From the NCBI GenBank assembly GCA_035610835.1, contig CM069459.1, positions 58,435,817 through 58,499,816 on the forward strand: a stretch of DNA of 64,000 nt, read 5' to 3'. The notes beneath the pieces are model-generated. The model saw only the letters and a list, made by a program, of their open reading frames with translations, searched no databases and was not told the origin of the DNA. The DNA comes from Ophiura sarsii (lineage: Eukaryota > Echinodermata > Ophiuroidea > Amphilepidida > Ophiuridae). The position numbers and the translations under genes are program-made. Below are positions 48,522 to 62,451 of this stretch, in pieces. Numbering within the stretch: the stretch's first letter is position 1; every line of letters begins with the position of its first letter.

Positions 48522-50618
48522 TTTCAAAAAAATTCAAAAAATCCAATTGTTGCTCGTATCGGCGCATAGAGCAGCTAGCAAGGTAGCATTACTCAGGAAA
48601 AGTCAAAAATCAACACAGATGTGTTTTTACATCACTTTTAAAAAATTTCAAACAAATCAAATCGTTGCTCGTATCTGCGCATAGAGCAGCTAGCAAGATA
48701 GCATTACTCAGGAAAAGTCAAAAATCAACACAGATGTGTTTTTACATCACTTTCAAATTTTTTCAAAAAAATCCAATTGTTGCTCGTATGGGCGCATAGA
48801 GCAGCTAGCAAGGTAGCATTACTCAGGAAAAGTCAAAAATCAACACAGATGTGTTTTTACATCACTTTTAAATTTTTTCAAAAAAATCAAATCGTTGCTC
48901 GTATCTGCGCATAGAGCAGCTAGCAAGATAGCATTACTCAGGAAAAGTCAAAAATCAACACAGATGTGTTTTTACATCACTTTTAAATTTTTTCAAAAAA
49001 ATCAAATCGTTGCTCGTATCTGCGCATAGAGCAGCTAGCAAGATAGCATTACTCAGGAAAAGTCAAAAATCAACACAGATGTGTTTTTACATCACTTTTA
49101 AATTTTTTCAAAAAAATCCAATTGTTGCTCGTATGGGCGCATAGAGCAGCTAGCAAGGTAGCATTACTCAGGAAAAGTCAAAAATCAACACAGATGTGTT
49201 TTTACATCACTTTCAAATTTTTTATCGAAATCTAATTTTTGCTCGTATCGGGCGCATAGAGCAGCTAGCAAGGTAGCATTACTCAGGAAAAGTCGGAAAT
49301 CAACACGGATGTGTTTTTACATCACTTTCAAATTTTTTCAAAAAAATCCAATTGTTGCTCGTATGGGCGCATAGAGCAGCTAGCAAGGTAGCATTACTCA
49401 GGAAAAGTCAAAAATCAACACAGATGTGTTTTTACATCACTTTCAAAAAAATTCAAAAAATCCAATTGTTGCTCGTATCGGCGCATAGAGCAGCTAGCAA
49501 GGTAGCATTACTCAGGAAAAGTCAAAAATCAACACAGATGTGTTTTTACATCACTTTTAAATTTTTTCAAAAAAATCAAATCGTTGCTCGTATCTGCGCA
49601 TAGAGCAGCTAGCAAGATAGCATTACTCAGGAAAAGTCAAAAATCAACACAGATGTGTTTTTACATCACTTTTAAATTTTTTCAAAAAAATCAAATCGTT
49701 GCTCGTATCTGCGCATAGAGCAGCTAGCAAGATAGCATTACTCAGGAAAAGTCAAAAATCAACACAGATGTGTTTTTACATCACTTTTAAATTTTTTCAA
49801 AAAAATCCAATTGTTGCTCGTATGGGCGCATAGAGCAGCTAGCAAGGTAGCATTACTCAGGAAAAGTCAAAAATCAACACAGATGTGTTTTTACATCACT
49901 TTCAAATTTTTTATCGAAATCTAATTTTTGCTCGTATCGGGCGCATAGAGCAGCTAGCAAGGTAGCATTACTCAGGAAAAGTCAAAAATCAACACAGATG
50001 TGTTTTTACATCACTTTCAAAAAAATTCAAAAAATCCAATTGTTGCTCGTATCGGCGCATAGAGCAGCTAGCAAGGTAGCATTACTCAGGAAAAGTCAAA
50101 AATCAACACAGATGTGTTTTTACATCACTTTTAAATTTTTTCAAAAAAATCAAATCGTTGCTCGTATCTGCGCATAGAGCAGCTAGCAAAATAGCATTAC
50201 TCAGGAAAAGTCAAAAATCAACACAGATGTGTTTTTACATCACTTTTAAATTTTTTCAAAAAAATCAAATCGTTGCTCGTATCTGCGCATAGAGCAGCTA
50301 GCAAGATAGCATTACTCAGGAAAAGTCAAAAATCAACACAGATGTGTTTTTACATCACTTTTAAATTTTTTCAAAAAAATCAAATTGTTGCTCGTATGGG
50401 CGCATAGAGCAGCTAGCAAGGTAGCATTACTCAGGAAAAGTCAAAAATCAACACAGATGTGTTTTTACATCACTTTCAAATTTTTTATCGAAATCTAATT
50501 TTTGCTCGTATCGGGCGCATAGAGCAGCTAGCAAGGTAGCATTACTCAGGAAAAGTCGGAAATCTACACGGATGTGTTTTTACATCACTTTTAAATTTTT
50601 CATCGAAATCTAATTTTT
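48522..50618. repeat. Array segment leading into third 157-bp run
   Basis: The order is Y D G C C H Z G Y C C H Z Y C C H Z plus the transitional Z-like monomer. GCAAAATAGC lies near 50189 and AATCTACACGG near 50562. A private CAAATTG before the H core lies near 50381. The whole segment recurs at 53371-55467 (offset 4849) and 59212-61308 (a further 5841). Confidence 0.86.
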
Positions 50619-51561
50619 GCTCGTATCGGGCGCATAGAGCAGCTAGCAAGGTAGCATTACTCAGGAAAAGTCGGAAATCAACACGGATGTGTTTTTACAT
50701 CACTTTTAAATTTTTTCAAAAAAATCGAATTGTGCTTTTACATCACTTTGAAATTTTTCATAGAAATCCAATTTTTGATCGTATCGGGCGCATAGAGCAG
50801 CTAGCAAGGTAGCATTACTCAGCAAAAGTCGGAAATCAACACAGATGTGTTTTTACATCACTTTTAAATTTTTCATAAAAATCGAATTGTGTTTTTACAT
50901 CACTTTTAAATTTTTCATCGAAATCTAATTTTTGCTCGTATCGGGCGCATAGAGCAGCTAGCAAGGTAGCATTACTCAGGAAAAGTCGGAAATCAACACG
51001 GATGTGTTTTTACATCACTTTTAAATTTTTCATAAAAATCGAATTGTGTTTTTACATCACTTTGAAATTTTTCATCGAAATCTAATTTTTGCTCGTATCG
51101 GGCGCATAGAGCAGCTAGCAAGGTAGCATAACTCAGGAAAAGTCGGAAATCAACACGGATGTGTTTTTACATCACTTTTAAATTTTTCATAAAAATCGAA
51201 TTGTGTTTTTACATCACTTTGAAATTTTTCATCGAAATCTAATTTTTGCTCGTATCGGGCGCATAGAGCAGCTAGCAAGGTAGCATAACTCAGGAAAAGT
51301 CGGAAATCAACACGGATGTGTTTTTACATCACTTTTAAATTTTTCATAAAAATCGAATTGTGTTTTTACATCACTTTGAAATTTTTCATCGAAATCTAAT
51401 TTTTGCTCGTATCGGGCGCATAGAGCAGCTAGCAAGGTAGCATTACTTAGGAAAAGTCGGAAATCAACACAGATGTGTTTTTACATCACTTTTAAATTTT
51501 TCATAAAAATCGAATTGTGCTTTTACATCACTTTGAAATTTTTCATAGAAATCCAATTTTT
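50619..51561. repeat. 157-bp long-monomer run 3 (six units)
   Basis: Cores lie at 50619, 50777 (GATCGTA), 50934, 51091, 51248 and 51405. The exit GATCGTA monomer is at 51562. Unit order is identical to runs 1 and 2. Confidence 0.93.
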
Positions 51562-53370
51562 GATCGTATCGGGCGCATAGAGCAGCTAGCAAGGTAGCAT
51601 TACTCAGGAAAAGTCAAAAATCAACACAGATGTGTTTTTACATCACTTTCAAATTTTTTCAAAAAAATCAAATCGTTGCTCGTATCTGCGCATAGAGCAG
51701 CTAGCAAGATAGCATTATTCAGGAAAAGTCAAAAATCAACACAGATATGTTTTTACATCACTTTCAAATTTTTTCAAAAAAATCCAATTGTTGCTCGTAT
51801 CGGCGCATAGAGCAGCCAGCAAGGTAGCATTACTCAGGAAAAGTCAAAAATCAACACAGATGTGTTTTTACATCACTTTCAAATTTTTTCAAAAAAATCC
51901 AATTGTTGCTCGTATGGGCGCATAGAGCAGCTAGCAAGGTAGCATTACTCAGGAAAAGTCAAAAATCAACACATATGTGTTTTTACATCACTTTTAAAAA
52001 ATTTCAAACAAATCAAATCGTTGCTCGTATCTGCGCATAGAGCAGCTAGCAAGGTAGCATTACTCAGGAAAAGTCAAAAATCAACACAGATGTGTTTTTA
52101 CATCACTTTTAAAAAATTTCAAACAAATCAAATCGTTGCTCGTATCTGCGCATAGAGCAGCTAGCAAGATAGCATTACTCAGGAAAAGTCAAAAATCAAC
52201 ACAGATGTGTTTTTACATCACTTTCAAATTTTTTCAAAAAAATCCAATTGTTGCTCGTATGGGCGCATAGAGCAGCTAGCAAGGTAGCATTACTCAGGAA
52301 AAGTCAAAAATCAACACAGATATGTTTTTACATCACTTTCAAATTTTTTCAAAAAAATCCAATTGTTGCTCTTATCGGCGCATAGAGCAGCTAGCAAGGT
52401 AGCATTACTCAGGAAAAGTCAAAAATCAACACAGATGTGTTTTTACATCACTTTTAAAAAATTTCAAACAAATCAAATCGTTGCTCGTATCTGCGCATAG
52501 AGCAGCTAGCAAGATAGCATTACTCAGGAAAAGTCAAAAATCAACACAGATGTGTTTTTACATCACTTTCAAATTTTTTCAAAAAAATCCAATTGTTGCT
52601 CGTATGGGCGCATAGAGCAGCTAGCAAGGTAGCATTACTCAGGAAAAGTCAAAAATCAACACAGATGTGTTTTTACATCACTTTCAAAAAAATTCAAAAA
52701 ATCCAATTGTTGCTCGTATCGGCGCATAGAGCAGCTAGCAAGGTAGCATTACTCAGGAAAAGTCAAAAATCAACACAGATGTGTTTTTACATCACTTTTA
52801 AATTTTTTCAAAAAAATCAAATCGTTGCTCGTATGGGCGCATAGAGCAGCTAGCAAGGTAGCATTACTCAGGAAAAGTCAAAAATCAACACAGATGTGTT
52901 TTTACATCACTTTTAAAAAATTTCAAACAAATCAAATCGTTGCTCGTATCTGCGCATAGAGCAGCTAGCAAGATAGCATTACTCAGGAAAAGTCAAAAAT
53001 CAACACAGATGTGTTTTTACATCACTTTCAAATTTTTTCAAAAAAATCCAATTGTTGCTCGTATGGGCGCATAAAGCAGCTAGCAAGGTAGCATTACTCA
53101 GGAAAAGTCAAAAATCAACACAGATGTGTTTTTACATCACTTTTAAAAAATTTCAAACAAATCAAATCGTTGCTCGTATCTGCGCATAGAGCAGCTAGCA
53201 AGATAGCATTACTCAGGAAAAGTCAAAAATCAACACAGATGTGTTTTTACATCACTTTCAAATTTTTTCAAAAAAATCCAATTGTTGCTCGTATGGGCGC
53301 ATAGAGCAGCTAGCAAGGTAGCATTACTCAGGAAAAGTCAAAAATCAACACAGATGTGTTTTTACATCAC
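51562..53370. repeat. Array segment after third 157-bp run
   Basis: It holds the GATCGTA exit monomer, C with ATTATTC and GATATG, M with GCCAGC, and the complete CATATG cassette (site 51972), then G Y K D G (GCATAAAGC near 53071) D G. It matches the segment after run 2 at offset 8756, changing to 8871 past the monomer that copy lost. Confidence 0.86.
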
Positions 53371-55467
53371 TTTCAAAAAAATTCAAAAAATCCAATTGTT
53401 GCTCGTATCGGCGCATAGAGCAGCTAGCAAGGTAGCATTACTCAGGAAAAGTCAAAAATCAACACAGATGTGTTTTTACATCACTTTTAAAAAATTTCAA
53501 ACAAATCAAATCGTTGCTCGTATCTGCGCATAGAGCAGCTAGCAAGATAGCATTACTCAGGAAAAGTCAAAAATCAACACAGATGTGTTTTTACATCACT
53601 TTCAAATTTTTTCAAAAAAATCCAATTGTTGCTCGTATGGGCGCATAGAGCAGCTAGCAAGGTAGCATTACTCAGGAAAAGTCAAAAATCAACACAGATG
53701 TGTTTTTACATCACTTTTAAATTTTTTCAAAAAAATCAAATCGTTGCTCGTATCTGCGCATAGAGCAGCTAGCAAGATAGCATTACTCAGGAAAAGTCAA
53801 AAATCAACACAGATGTGTTTTTACATCACTTTTAAATTTTTTCAAAAAAATCAAATCGTTGCTCGTATCTGCGCATAGAGCAGCTAGCAAGATAGCATTA
53901 CTCAGGAAAAGTCAAAAATCAACACAGATGTGTTTTTACATCACTTTTAAATTTTTTCAAAAAAATCCAATTGTTGCTCGTATGGGCGCATAGAGCAGCT
54001 AGCAAGGTAGCATTACTCAGGAAAAGTCAAAAATCAACACAGATGTGTTTTTACATCACTTTCAAATTTTTTATCGAAATCTAATTTTTGCTCGTATCGG
54101 GCGCATAGAGCAGCTAGCAAGGTAGCATTACTCAGGAAAAGTCGGAAATCAACACGGATGTGTTTTTACATCACTTTCAAATTTTTTCAAAAAAATCCAA
54201 TTGTTGCTCGTATGGGCGCATAGAGCAGCTAGCAAGGTAGCATTACTCAGGAAAAGTCAAAAATCAACACAGATGTGTTTTTACATCACTTTCAAAAAAA
54301 TTCAAAAAATCCAATTGTTGCTCGTATCGGCGCATAGAGCAGCTAGCAAGGTAGCATTACTCAGGAAAAGTCAAAAATCAACACAGATGTGTTTTTACAT
54401 CACTTTTAAATTTTTTCAAAAAAATCAAATCGTTGCTCGTATCTGCGCATAGAGCAGCTAGCAAGATAGCATTACTCAGGAAAAGTCAAAAATCAACACA
54501 GATGTGTTTTTACATCACTTTTAAATTTTTTCAAAAAAATCAAATCGTTGCTCGTATCTGCGCATAGAGCAGCTAGCAAGATAGCATTACTCAGGAAAAG
54601 TCAAAAATCAACACAGATGTGTTTTTACATCACTTTTAAATTTTTTCAAAAAAATCCAATTGTTGCTCGTATGGGCGCATAGAGCAGCTAGCAAGGTAGC
54701 ATTACTCAGGAAAAGTCAAAAATCAACACAGATGTGTTTTTACATCACTTTCAAATTTTTTATCGAAATCTAATTTTTGCTCGTATCGGGCGCATAGAGC
54801 AGCTAGCAAGGTAGCATTACTCAGGAAAAGTCAAAAATCAACACAGATGTGTTTTTACATCACTTTCAAAAAAATTCAAAAAATCCAATTGTTGCTCGTA
54901 TCGGCGCATAGAGCAGCTAGCAAGGTAGCATTACTCAGGAAAAGTCAAAAATCAACACAGATGTGTTTTTACATCACTTTTAAATTTTTTCAAAAAAATC
55001 AAATCGTTGCTCGTATCTGCGCATAGAGCAGCTAGCAAAATAGCATTACTCAGGAAAAGTCAAAAATCAACACAGATGTGTTTTTACATCACTTTTAAAT
55101 TTTTTCAAAAAAATCAAATCGTTGCTCGTATCTGCGCATAGAGCAGCTAGCAAGATAGCATTACTCAGGAAAAGTCAAAAATCAACACAGATGTGTTTTT
55201 ACATCACTTTTAAATTTTTTCAAAAAAATCCAATTGTTGCTCGTATGGGCGCATAGAGCAGCTAGCAAGGTAGCATTACTCAGGAAAAGTCAAAAATCAA
55301 CACAGATGTGTTTTTACATCACTTTCAAATTTTTTATCGAAATCTAATTTTTGCTCGTATCGGGCGCATAGAGCAGCTAGCAAGGTAGCATTACTCAGGA
55401 AAAGTCGGAAATCTACACGGATGTGTTTTTACATCACTTTTAAATTTTTCATCGAAATCTAATTTTT
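53371..55467. repeat. Array segment leading into fourth 157-bp run
   Basis: It copies 48522-50618 at an offset of 4849, with GCAAAATAGC near 55037 and AATCTACACGG near 55411. Confidence 0.88.
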
Positions 55468-56253
55468 GCTCGTATCGGGCGCATAGAGCAGCTAGCAAGG
55501 TAGCATTACTCAGGAAAAGTCGGAAATCAACACGGATGTGTTTTTACATCACTTTTAAATTTTTTCAAAAAAATCGAATTGTGCTTTTACATCACTTTGA
55601 AATTTTTCATAGAAATCCAATTTTTGATCGTATCGGGCGCATAGAGCAGCTAGCAAGGTAGCATTACTCAGGAAAAGTCGGAAATCAACACGGATGTGTT
55701 TTTACATCACTTTTAAATTTTTCATAAAAATCGAATTGTGTTTTTACATCACTTTGAAATTTTTCATCGAAATCTAATTTTTGCTCGTATCGGGCGCATA
55801 GAGCAGCTAGCAAGGTAGCATAACTCAGGAAAAGTCGGAAATCAACACGGATGTGTTTTTACATCACTTTTAAATTTTTCATAAAAATCGAATTGTGTTT
55901 TTACATCACTTTGAAATTTTTCATCGAAATCTAATTTTTGCTCGTATCGGGCGCATAGAGCAGCTAGCAAGGTAGCATAACTCAGGAAAAGTCGGAAATC
56001 AACACGGATGTGTTTTTACATCACTTTTAAATTTTTCATAAAAATCGAATTGTGTTTTTACATCACTTTGAAATTTTTCATCGAAATCTAATTTTTGCTC
56101 GTATCGGGCGCATAGAGCAGCTAGCAAGGTAGCATTACTTAGGAAAAGTCGGAAATCAACACAGATGTGTTTTTACATCACTTTTAAATTTTTCATAAAA
56201 ATCGAATTGTGCTTTTACATCACTTTGAAATTTTTCATAGAAATCCAATTTTT
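55468..56253. repeat. 157-bp long-monomer run 4 (five units)
   Basis: Cores lie at 55468, 55626 (GATCGTA), 55783, 55940 and 56097, with the exit GATCGTA at 56254. It is one 157-bp unit shorter than the other four runs. The GATCGTA unit here carries CAGGAAAAGTCGG and CACGGATG where the others carry CAGCAAAAG and CACAGATG. It is therefore a fusion of the second and third units, as expected from a deletion by unequal exchange. Confidence 0.92.
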
Positions 56254-57258
56254 GATCGTATCGGGCGCATAGAGCAGCTAGCAAGGTAGCATTACTCAGG
56301 AAAAGTCAAAAATCAACACAGATGTGTTTTTACATCACTTTCAAATTTTTTCAAAAAAATCAAATCGTTGCTCGTATCTGCGCATAGAGCAGCTAGCAAG
56401 ATAGCATTATTCAGGAAAAGTCAAAAATCAACACAGATATGTTTTTACATCACTTTCAAATTTTTTCAAAAAAATCCAATTGTTGCTCGTATCGGCGCAT
56501 AGAGCAGCCAGCAAGGTAGCATTACTCAGGAAAAGTCAAAAATCAACACAGATGTGTTTTTACATCACTTTCAAATTTTTTCAAAAAAATCCAATTGTTG
56601 CTCGTATGGGCGCATAGAGCAGCTAGCAAGGTAGCATTACTCAGGAAAAGTCAAAAATCAACACATATGTGTTTTTACATCACTTTTAAAAAATTTCAAA
56701 CAAATCAAATCGTTGCTCGTATCTGCGCATAGAGCAGCTAGCAAGGTAGCATTACTCAGGAAAAGTCAAAAATCAACACAGATGTGTTTTTACATCACTT
56801 TTAAAAAATTTCAAACAAATCAAATCGTTGCTCGTATCTGCGCATAGAGCAGCTAGCAAGATAGCATTACTCAGGAAAAGTCAAAAATCAACACAGATGT
56901 GTTTTTACATCACTTTCAAATTTTTTCAAAAAAATCCAATTGTTGCTCGTATGGGCGCATAGAGCAGCTAGCAAGGTAGCATTACTCAGGAAAAGTCAAA
57001 AATCAACACAGATATGTTTTTACATCACTTTCAAATTTTTTCAAAAAAATCCAATTGTTGCTCTTATCGGCGCATAGAGCAGCTAGCAAGGTAGCATTAC
57101 TCAGGAAAAGTCAAAAATCAACACAGATGTGTTTTTACATCACTTTTAAAAAATTTCAAACAAATCAAATCGTTGCTCGTATCTGCGCATAGAGCAGCTA
57201 GCAAGATAGCATTACTCAGGAAAAGTCAAAAATCAACACAGATGTGTTTTTACATCAC
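56254..57258. repeat. Array segment after fourth 157-bp run
   Basis: The order is the same as after run 3: exit monomer, C with ATTATTC, M with GCCAGC (56507), CATATG cassette (site 56664) through its D monomer. A private TTTCAATTTTTTTC linker appears just past the end, near 57260. Confidence 0.85.
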
Positions 57259-58407
57259 TTTCAATTTTTTTCAAAAAAATCCAATTGTTGCTCGTATGGG
57301 CGCATAGAGCAGCTAGCAAGGTAGCATTACTCAGGAAAAGTCAAAAATCAACACAGATGTGTTTTTACATCACTTTTAAATTTTTTCAAAAAAATCCAAT
57401 TGTTGCTCGTATGGGCGCATAGAGCAGCTAGCAAGGTAGCATTACTCAGGAAAAGTCAAAAATCAACACAGATGTGTTTTTACATCACTTTCAAATTTTT
57501 TATCGAAATCTAATTTTTGCTCGTATCGGGCGCATAGAGCAGCTAGCAAGGTAGCATTACTCAGGAAAAGTCGGAAATCAACACGGATGTGTTTTTACAT
57601 CACTTTCAAATTTTTTCAAAAAAATCCAATTGTTGCTCGTATGGGCGCATAGAGCAGCTAGCAAGGTAGCATTACTCAGGAAAAGTCAAAAATCAACACA
57701 GATGTGTTTTTACATCACTTTCAAAAAAATTCAAAAAATCCAATTGTTGCTCGTATCGGCGCATAGAGCAGCTAGCAAGGTAGCATTACTCAGGAAAAGT
57801 CAAAAATCAACACATATGTGTTTTTACATCACTTTTAAAAAATTTCAAACAAATCAAATCGTTGCTCGTATCTGCGCATAGAGCAGCTAGCAAGGTAGCA
57901 TTACTCAGGAAAAGTCAAAAATCAACACAGATGTGTTTTTACATCACTTTTAAAAAATTTCAAACAAATCAAATCGTTGCTCGTATCTGCGCATAGAGCA
58001 GCTAGCAAGATAGCATTACTCAGGAAAAGTCAAAAATCAACACAGATGTGTTTTTACATCACTTTCAAATTTTTTCAAAAAAATCCAATTGTTGCTCGTA
58101 TGGGCGCATAGAGCAGCTAGCAAGGTAGCATTACTCAGGAAAAGTCAAAAATCAACACAGATATGTTTTTACATCACTTTCAAATTTTTTCAAAAAAATC
58201 CAATTGTTGCTCTTATCGGCGCATAGAGCAGCTAGCAAGGTAGCATTACTCAGGAAAAGTCAAAAATCAACACAGATGTGTTTTTACATCACTTTTAAAA
58301 AATTTCAAACAAATCAAATCGTTGCTCGTATCTGCGCATAGAGCAGCTAGCAAGATAGCATTACTCAGGAAAAGTCAAAAATCAACACAGATGTGTTTTT
58401 ACATCAC
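57259..58407. repeat. Ten-monomer insertion (1149 bp) with second CATATG cassette
   Basis: Relative to the segment after run 3, ten extra monomers lie here: G H Z G Y D D G M D. The Y monomer carries CATATG (57813), a combination seen nowhere else, and is followed by D with AAGG as in every cassette. The inserted length (1149 bp) minus the 157-bp unit lost in run 4 gives 992, exactly the difference between the 5841-bp and 4849-bp offsets. Confidence 0.85.
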
Positions 58408-61308
58408 TTTCAAATTTTTTCAAAAAAATCCAATTGTTGCTCGTATGGGCGCATAGAGCAGCTAGCAAGGTAGCATTACTCAGGAAAAGTCAAAAATCAA
58501 CACAGATGTGTTTTTACATCACTTTCAAAAAAATTCAAAAAATCCAATTGTTGCTCGTATCGGCGCATAGAGCAGCTAGCAAGGTAGCATTACTCAGGAA
58601 AAGTCAAAAATCAACACAGATGTGTTTTTACATCACTTTTAAATTTTTTCAAAAAAATCAAATCGTTGCTCGTATGGGCGCATAGAGCAGCTAGCAAGGT
58701 AGCATTACTCAGGAAAAGTCAAAAATCAACACAGATGTGTTTTTACATCACTTTTAAAAAATTTCAAACAAATCAAATCGTTGCTCGTATCTGCGCATAG
58801 AGCAGCTAGCAAGATAGCATTACTCAGGAAAAGTCAAAAATCAACACAGATGTGTTTTTACATCACTTTCAAATTTTTTCAAACAAATCCAATTGTTGCT
58901 CGTATGGGCGCATAAAGCAGCTAGCAAGGTAGCATTACTCAGGAAAAGTCAAAAATCAACACAGATGTGTTTTTACATCACTTTTAAAAAATTTCAAACA
59001 AATCAAATCGTTGCTCGTATCTGCGCATAGAGCAGCTAGCAAGATAGCATTACTCAGGAAAAGTCAAAAATCAACACAGATGTGTTTTTACATCACTTTC
59101 AAATTTTTTCAAAAAAATCCAATTGTTGCTCGTATGGGCGCATAGAGCAGCTAGCAAGGTAGCATTACTCAGGAAAAGTCAAAAATCAACACAGATGTGT
59201 TTTTACATCACTTTCAAAAAAATTCAAAAAATCCAATTGTTGCTCGTATCGGCGCATAGAGCAGCTAGCAAGGTAGCATTACTCAGGAAAAGTCAAAAAT
59301 CAACACAGATGTGTTTTTACATCACTTTTAAAAAATTTCAAACAAATCAAATCGTTGCTCGTATCTGCGCATAGAGCAGCTAGCAAGATAGCATTACTCA
59401 GGAAAAGTCAAAAATCAACACAGATGTGTTTTTACATCACTTTCAAATTTTTTCAAAAAAATCCAATTGTTGCTCGTATGGGCGCATAGAGCAGCTAGCA
59501 AGGTAGCATTACTCAGGAAAAGTCAAAAATCAACACAGATGTGTTTTTACATCACTTTTAAATTTTTTCAAAAAAATCAAATCGTTGCTCGTATCTGCGC
59601 ATAGAGCAGCTAGCAAGATAGCATTACTCAGGAAAAGTCAAAAATCAACACAGATGTGTTTTTACATCACTTTTAAATTTTTTCAAAAAAATCAAATCGT
59701 TGCTCGTATCTGCGCATAGAGCAGCTAGCAAGATAGCATTACTCAGGAAAAGTCAAAAATCAACACAGATGTGTTTTTACATCACTTTTAAATTTTTTCA
59801 AAAAAATCCAATTGTTGCTCGTATGGGCGCATAGAGCAGCTAGCAAGGTAGCATTACTCAGGAAAAGTCAAAAATCAACACAGATGTGTTTTTACATCAC
59901 TTTCAAATTTTTTATCGAAATCTAATTTTTGCTCGTATCGGGCGCATAGAGCAGCTAGCAAGGTAGCATTACTCAGGAAAAGTCGGAAATCAACACGGAT
60001 GTGTTTTTACATCACTTTCAAATTTTTTCAAAAAAATCCAATTGTTGCTCGTATGGGCGCATAGAGCAGCTAGCAAGGTAGCATTACTCAGGAAAAGTCA
60101 AAAATCAACACAGATGTGTTTTTACATCACTTTCAAAAAAATTCAAAAAATCCAATTGTTGCTCGTATCGGCGCATAGAGCAGCTAGCAAGGTAGCATTA
60201 CTCAGGAAAAGTCAAAAATCAACACAGATGTGTTTTTACATCACTTTTAAATTTTTTCAAAAAAATCAAATCGTTGCTCGTATCTGCGCATAGAGCAGCT
60301 AGCAAGATAGCATTACTCAGGAAAAGTCAAAAATCAACACAGATGTGTTTTTACATCACTTTTAAATTTTTTCAAAAAAATCAAATCGTTGCTCGTATCT
60401 GCGCATAGAGCAGCTAGCAAGATAGCATTACTCAGGAAAAGTCAAAAATCAACACAGATGTGTTTTTACATCACTTTTAAATTTTTTCAAAAAAATCCAA
60501 TTGTTGCTCGTATGGGCGCATAGAGCAGCTAGCAAGGTAGCATTACTCAGGAAAAGTCAAAAATCAACACAGATGTGTTTTTACATCACTTTCAAATTTT
60601 TTATCGAAATCTAATTTTTGCTCGTATCGGGCGCATAGAGCAGCTAGCAAGGTAGCATTACTCAGGAAAAGTCAAAAATCAACACAGATGTGTTTTTACA
60701 TCACTTTCAAAAAAATTCAAAAAATCCAATTGTTGCTCGTATCGGCGCATAGAGCAGCTAGCAAGGTAGCATTACTCAGGAAAAGTCAAAAATCAACACA
60801 GATGTGTTTTTACATCACTTTTAAATTTTTTCAAAAAAATCAAATCGTTGCTCGTATCTGCGCATAGAGCAGCTAGCAAAATAGCATTACTCAGGAAAAG
60901 TCAAAAATCAACACAGATGTGTTTTTACATCACTTTTAAATTTTTTCAAAAAAATCAAATCGTTGCTCGTATCTGCGCATAGAGCAGCTAGCAAGATAGC
61001 ATTACTCAGGAAAAGTCAAAAATCAACACAGATGTGTTTTTACATCACTTTTAAATTTTTTCAAAAAAATCCAATTGTTGCTCGTATGGGCGCATAGAGC
61101 AGCTAGCAAGGTAGCATTACTCAGGAAAAGTCAAAAATCAACACAGATGTGTTTTTACATCACTTTCAAATTTTTTATCGAAATCTAATTTTTGCTCGTA
61201 TCGGGCGCATAGAGCAGCTAGCAAGGTAGCATTACTCAGGAAAAGTCGGAAATCTACACGGATGTGTTTTTACATCACTTTTAAATTTTTCATCGAAATC
61301 TAATTTTT
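58408..61308. repeat. Array segment leading into fifth 157-bp run
   Basis: It matches 52567-55467 at an offset of 5841: G Y K D G (GCATAAAGC near 58911) D G, then the block Y D G C C H Z G Y C C H Z Y C C H Z. GCAAAATAGC lies near 60879. A private CAAACAAATCC lies near 58882. Confidence 0.87.
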
Positions 61309-62251
61309 GCTCGTATCGGGCGCATAGAGCAGCTAGCAAGGTAGCATTACTCAGGAAAAGTCGGAAATCAACACGGATGTGTTTTTACATCACTTTTAAA
61401 TTTTTTCAAAAAAATCGAATTGTGCTTTTACATCACTTTGAAATTTTTCATAGAAATCCAATTTTTGATCGTATCGGGCGCATAGAGCAGCTAGCAAGGT
61501 AGCATTACTCAGCAAAAGTCGGAAATCAACACAGATGTGTTTTTACATCACTTTTAAATTTTTCATAAAAATCGAATTGTGTTTTTACATCACTTTGAAA
61601 TTTTTCATCGAAATCTAATTTTTGCTCGTATCGGGCGCATAGAGCAGCTAGCAAGGTAGCATTACTCAGGAAAAGTCGGAAATCAACACGGATGTGTTTT
61701 TACATCACTTTTAAATTTTTCATAAAAATCGAATTGTGTTTTTACATCACTTTGAAATTTTTCATCGAAATCTAATTTTTGCTCGTATCGGGCGCATAGA
61801 GCAGCTAGCAAGGTAGCATAACTCAGGAAAAGTCGGAAATCAACACGGATGTGTTTTTACATCACTTTTAAATTTTTCATAAAAATCGAATTGTGTTTTT
61901 ACATCACTTTGAAATTTTTCATCGAAATCTAATTTTTGCTCGTATCGGGCGCATAGAGCAGCTAGCAAGGTAGCATAACTCAGGAAAAGTCGGAAATCAA
62001 CACGGATGTGTTTTTACATCACTTTTAAATTTTTCATAAAAATCGAATTGTGTTTTTACATCACTTTGAAATTTTTCATCGAAATCTAATTTTTGCTCGT
62101 ATCGGGCGCATAGAGCAGCTAGCAAGGTAGCATTACTTAGGAAAAGTCGGAAATCAACACAGATGTGTTTTTACATCACTTTTAAATTTTTCATAAAAAT
62201 CGAATTGTGCTTTTACATCACTTTGAAATTTTTCATAGAAATCCAATTTTT
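61309..62251. repeat. 157-bp long-monomer run 5 (six units)
   Basis: Cores lie at 61309, 61467 (GATCGTA), 61624, 61781, 61938 and 62095, with the exit GATCGTA at 62252. The second unit keeps CAGCAAAAG. It ends with the TTTGAAATTTTTCATCG version of the linker where runs 1-3 have TTTTAAATTTTTCATCG, a single-base private difference. Confidence 0.93.
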
Positions 62252-62451
62252 GATCGTATCGGGCGCATAGAGCAGCTAGCAAGGTAGCATTACTCAGGAA
62301 AAGTCAAAAATCAACACAGATGTGTTTTTACATCACTTTTAAAAAATTTCAAACAAATCAAATCGTTGCTCGTATCTGCGCATAGAGCAGCTAGCAAGAT
62401 AGCATTACTCAGGAAAAGTCAAAAATCAACACAGATGTGTTTTTACATCAC
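62252..62451. repeat. Junction from long run 5 back to 37-mer material
   Basis: The exit monomer (to 62336) is followed by a D monomer (62337-62451) in place of the C with ATTATTC found after runs 1-4. So the downstream context of this run is different from all the others. A recombination breakpoint between the long-run segment and 37-mer-type material must lie in or beside these two monomers. Confidence 0.75.
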
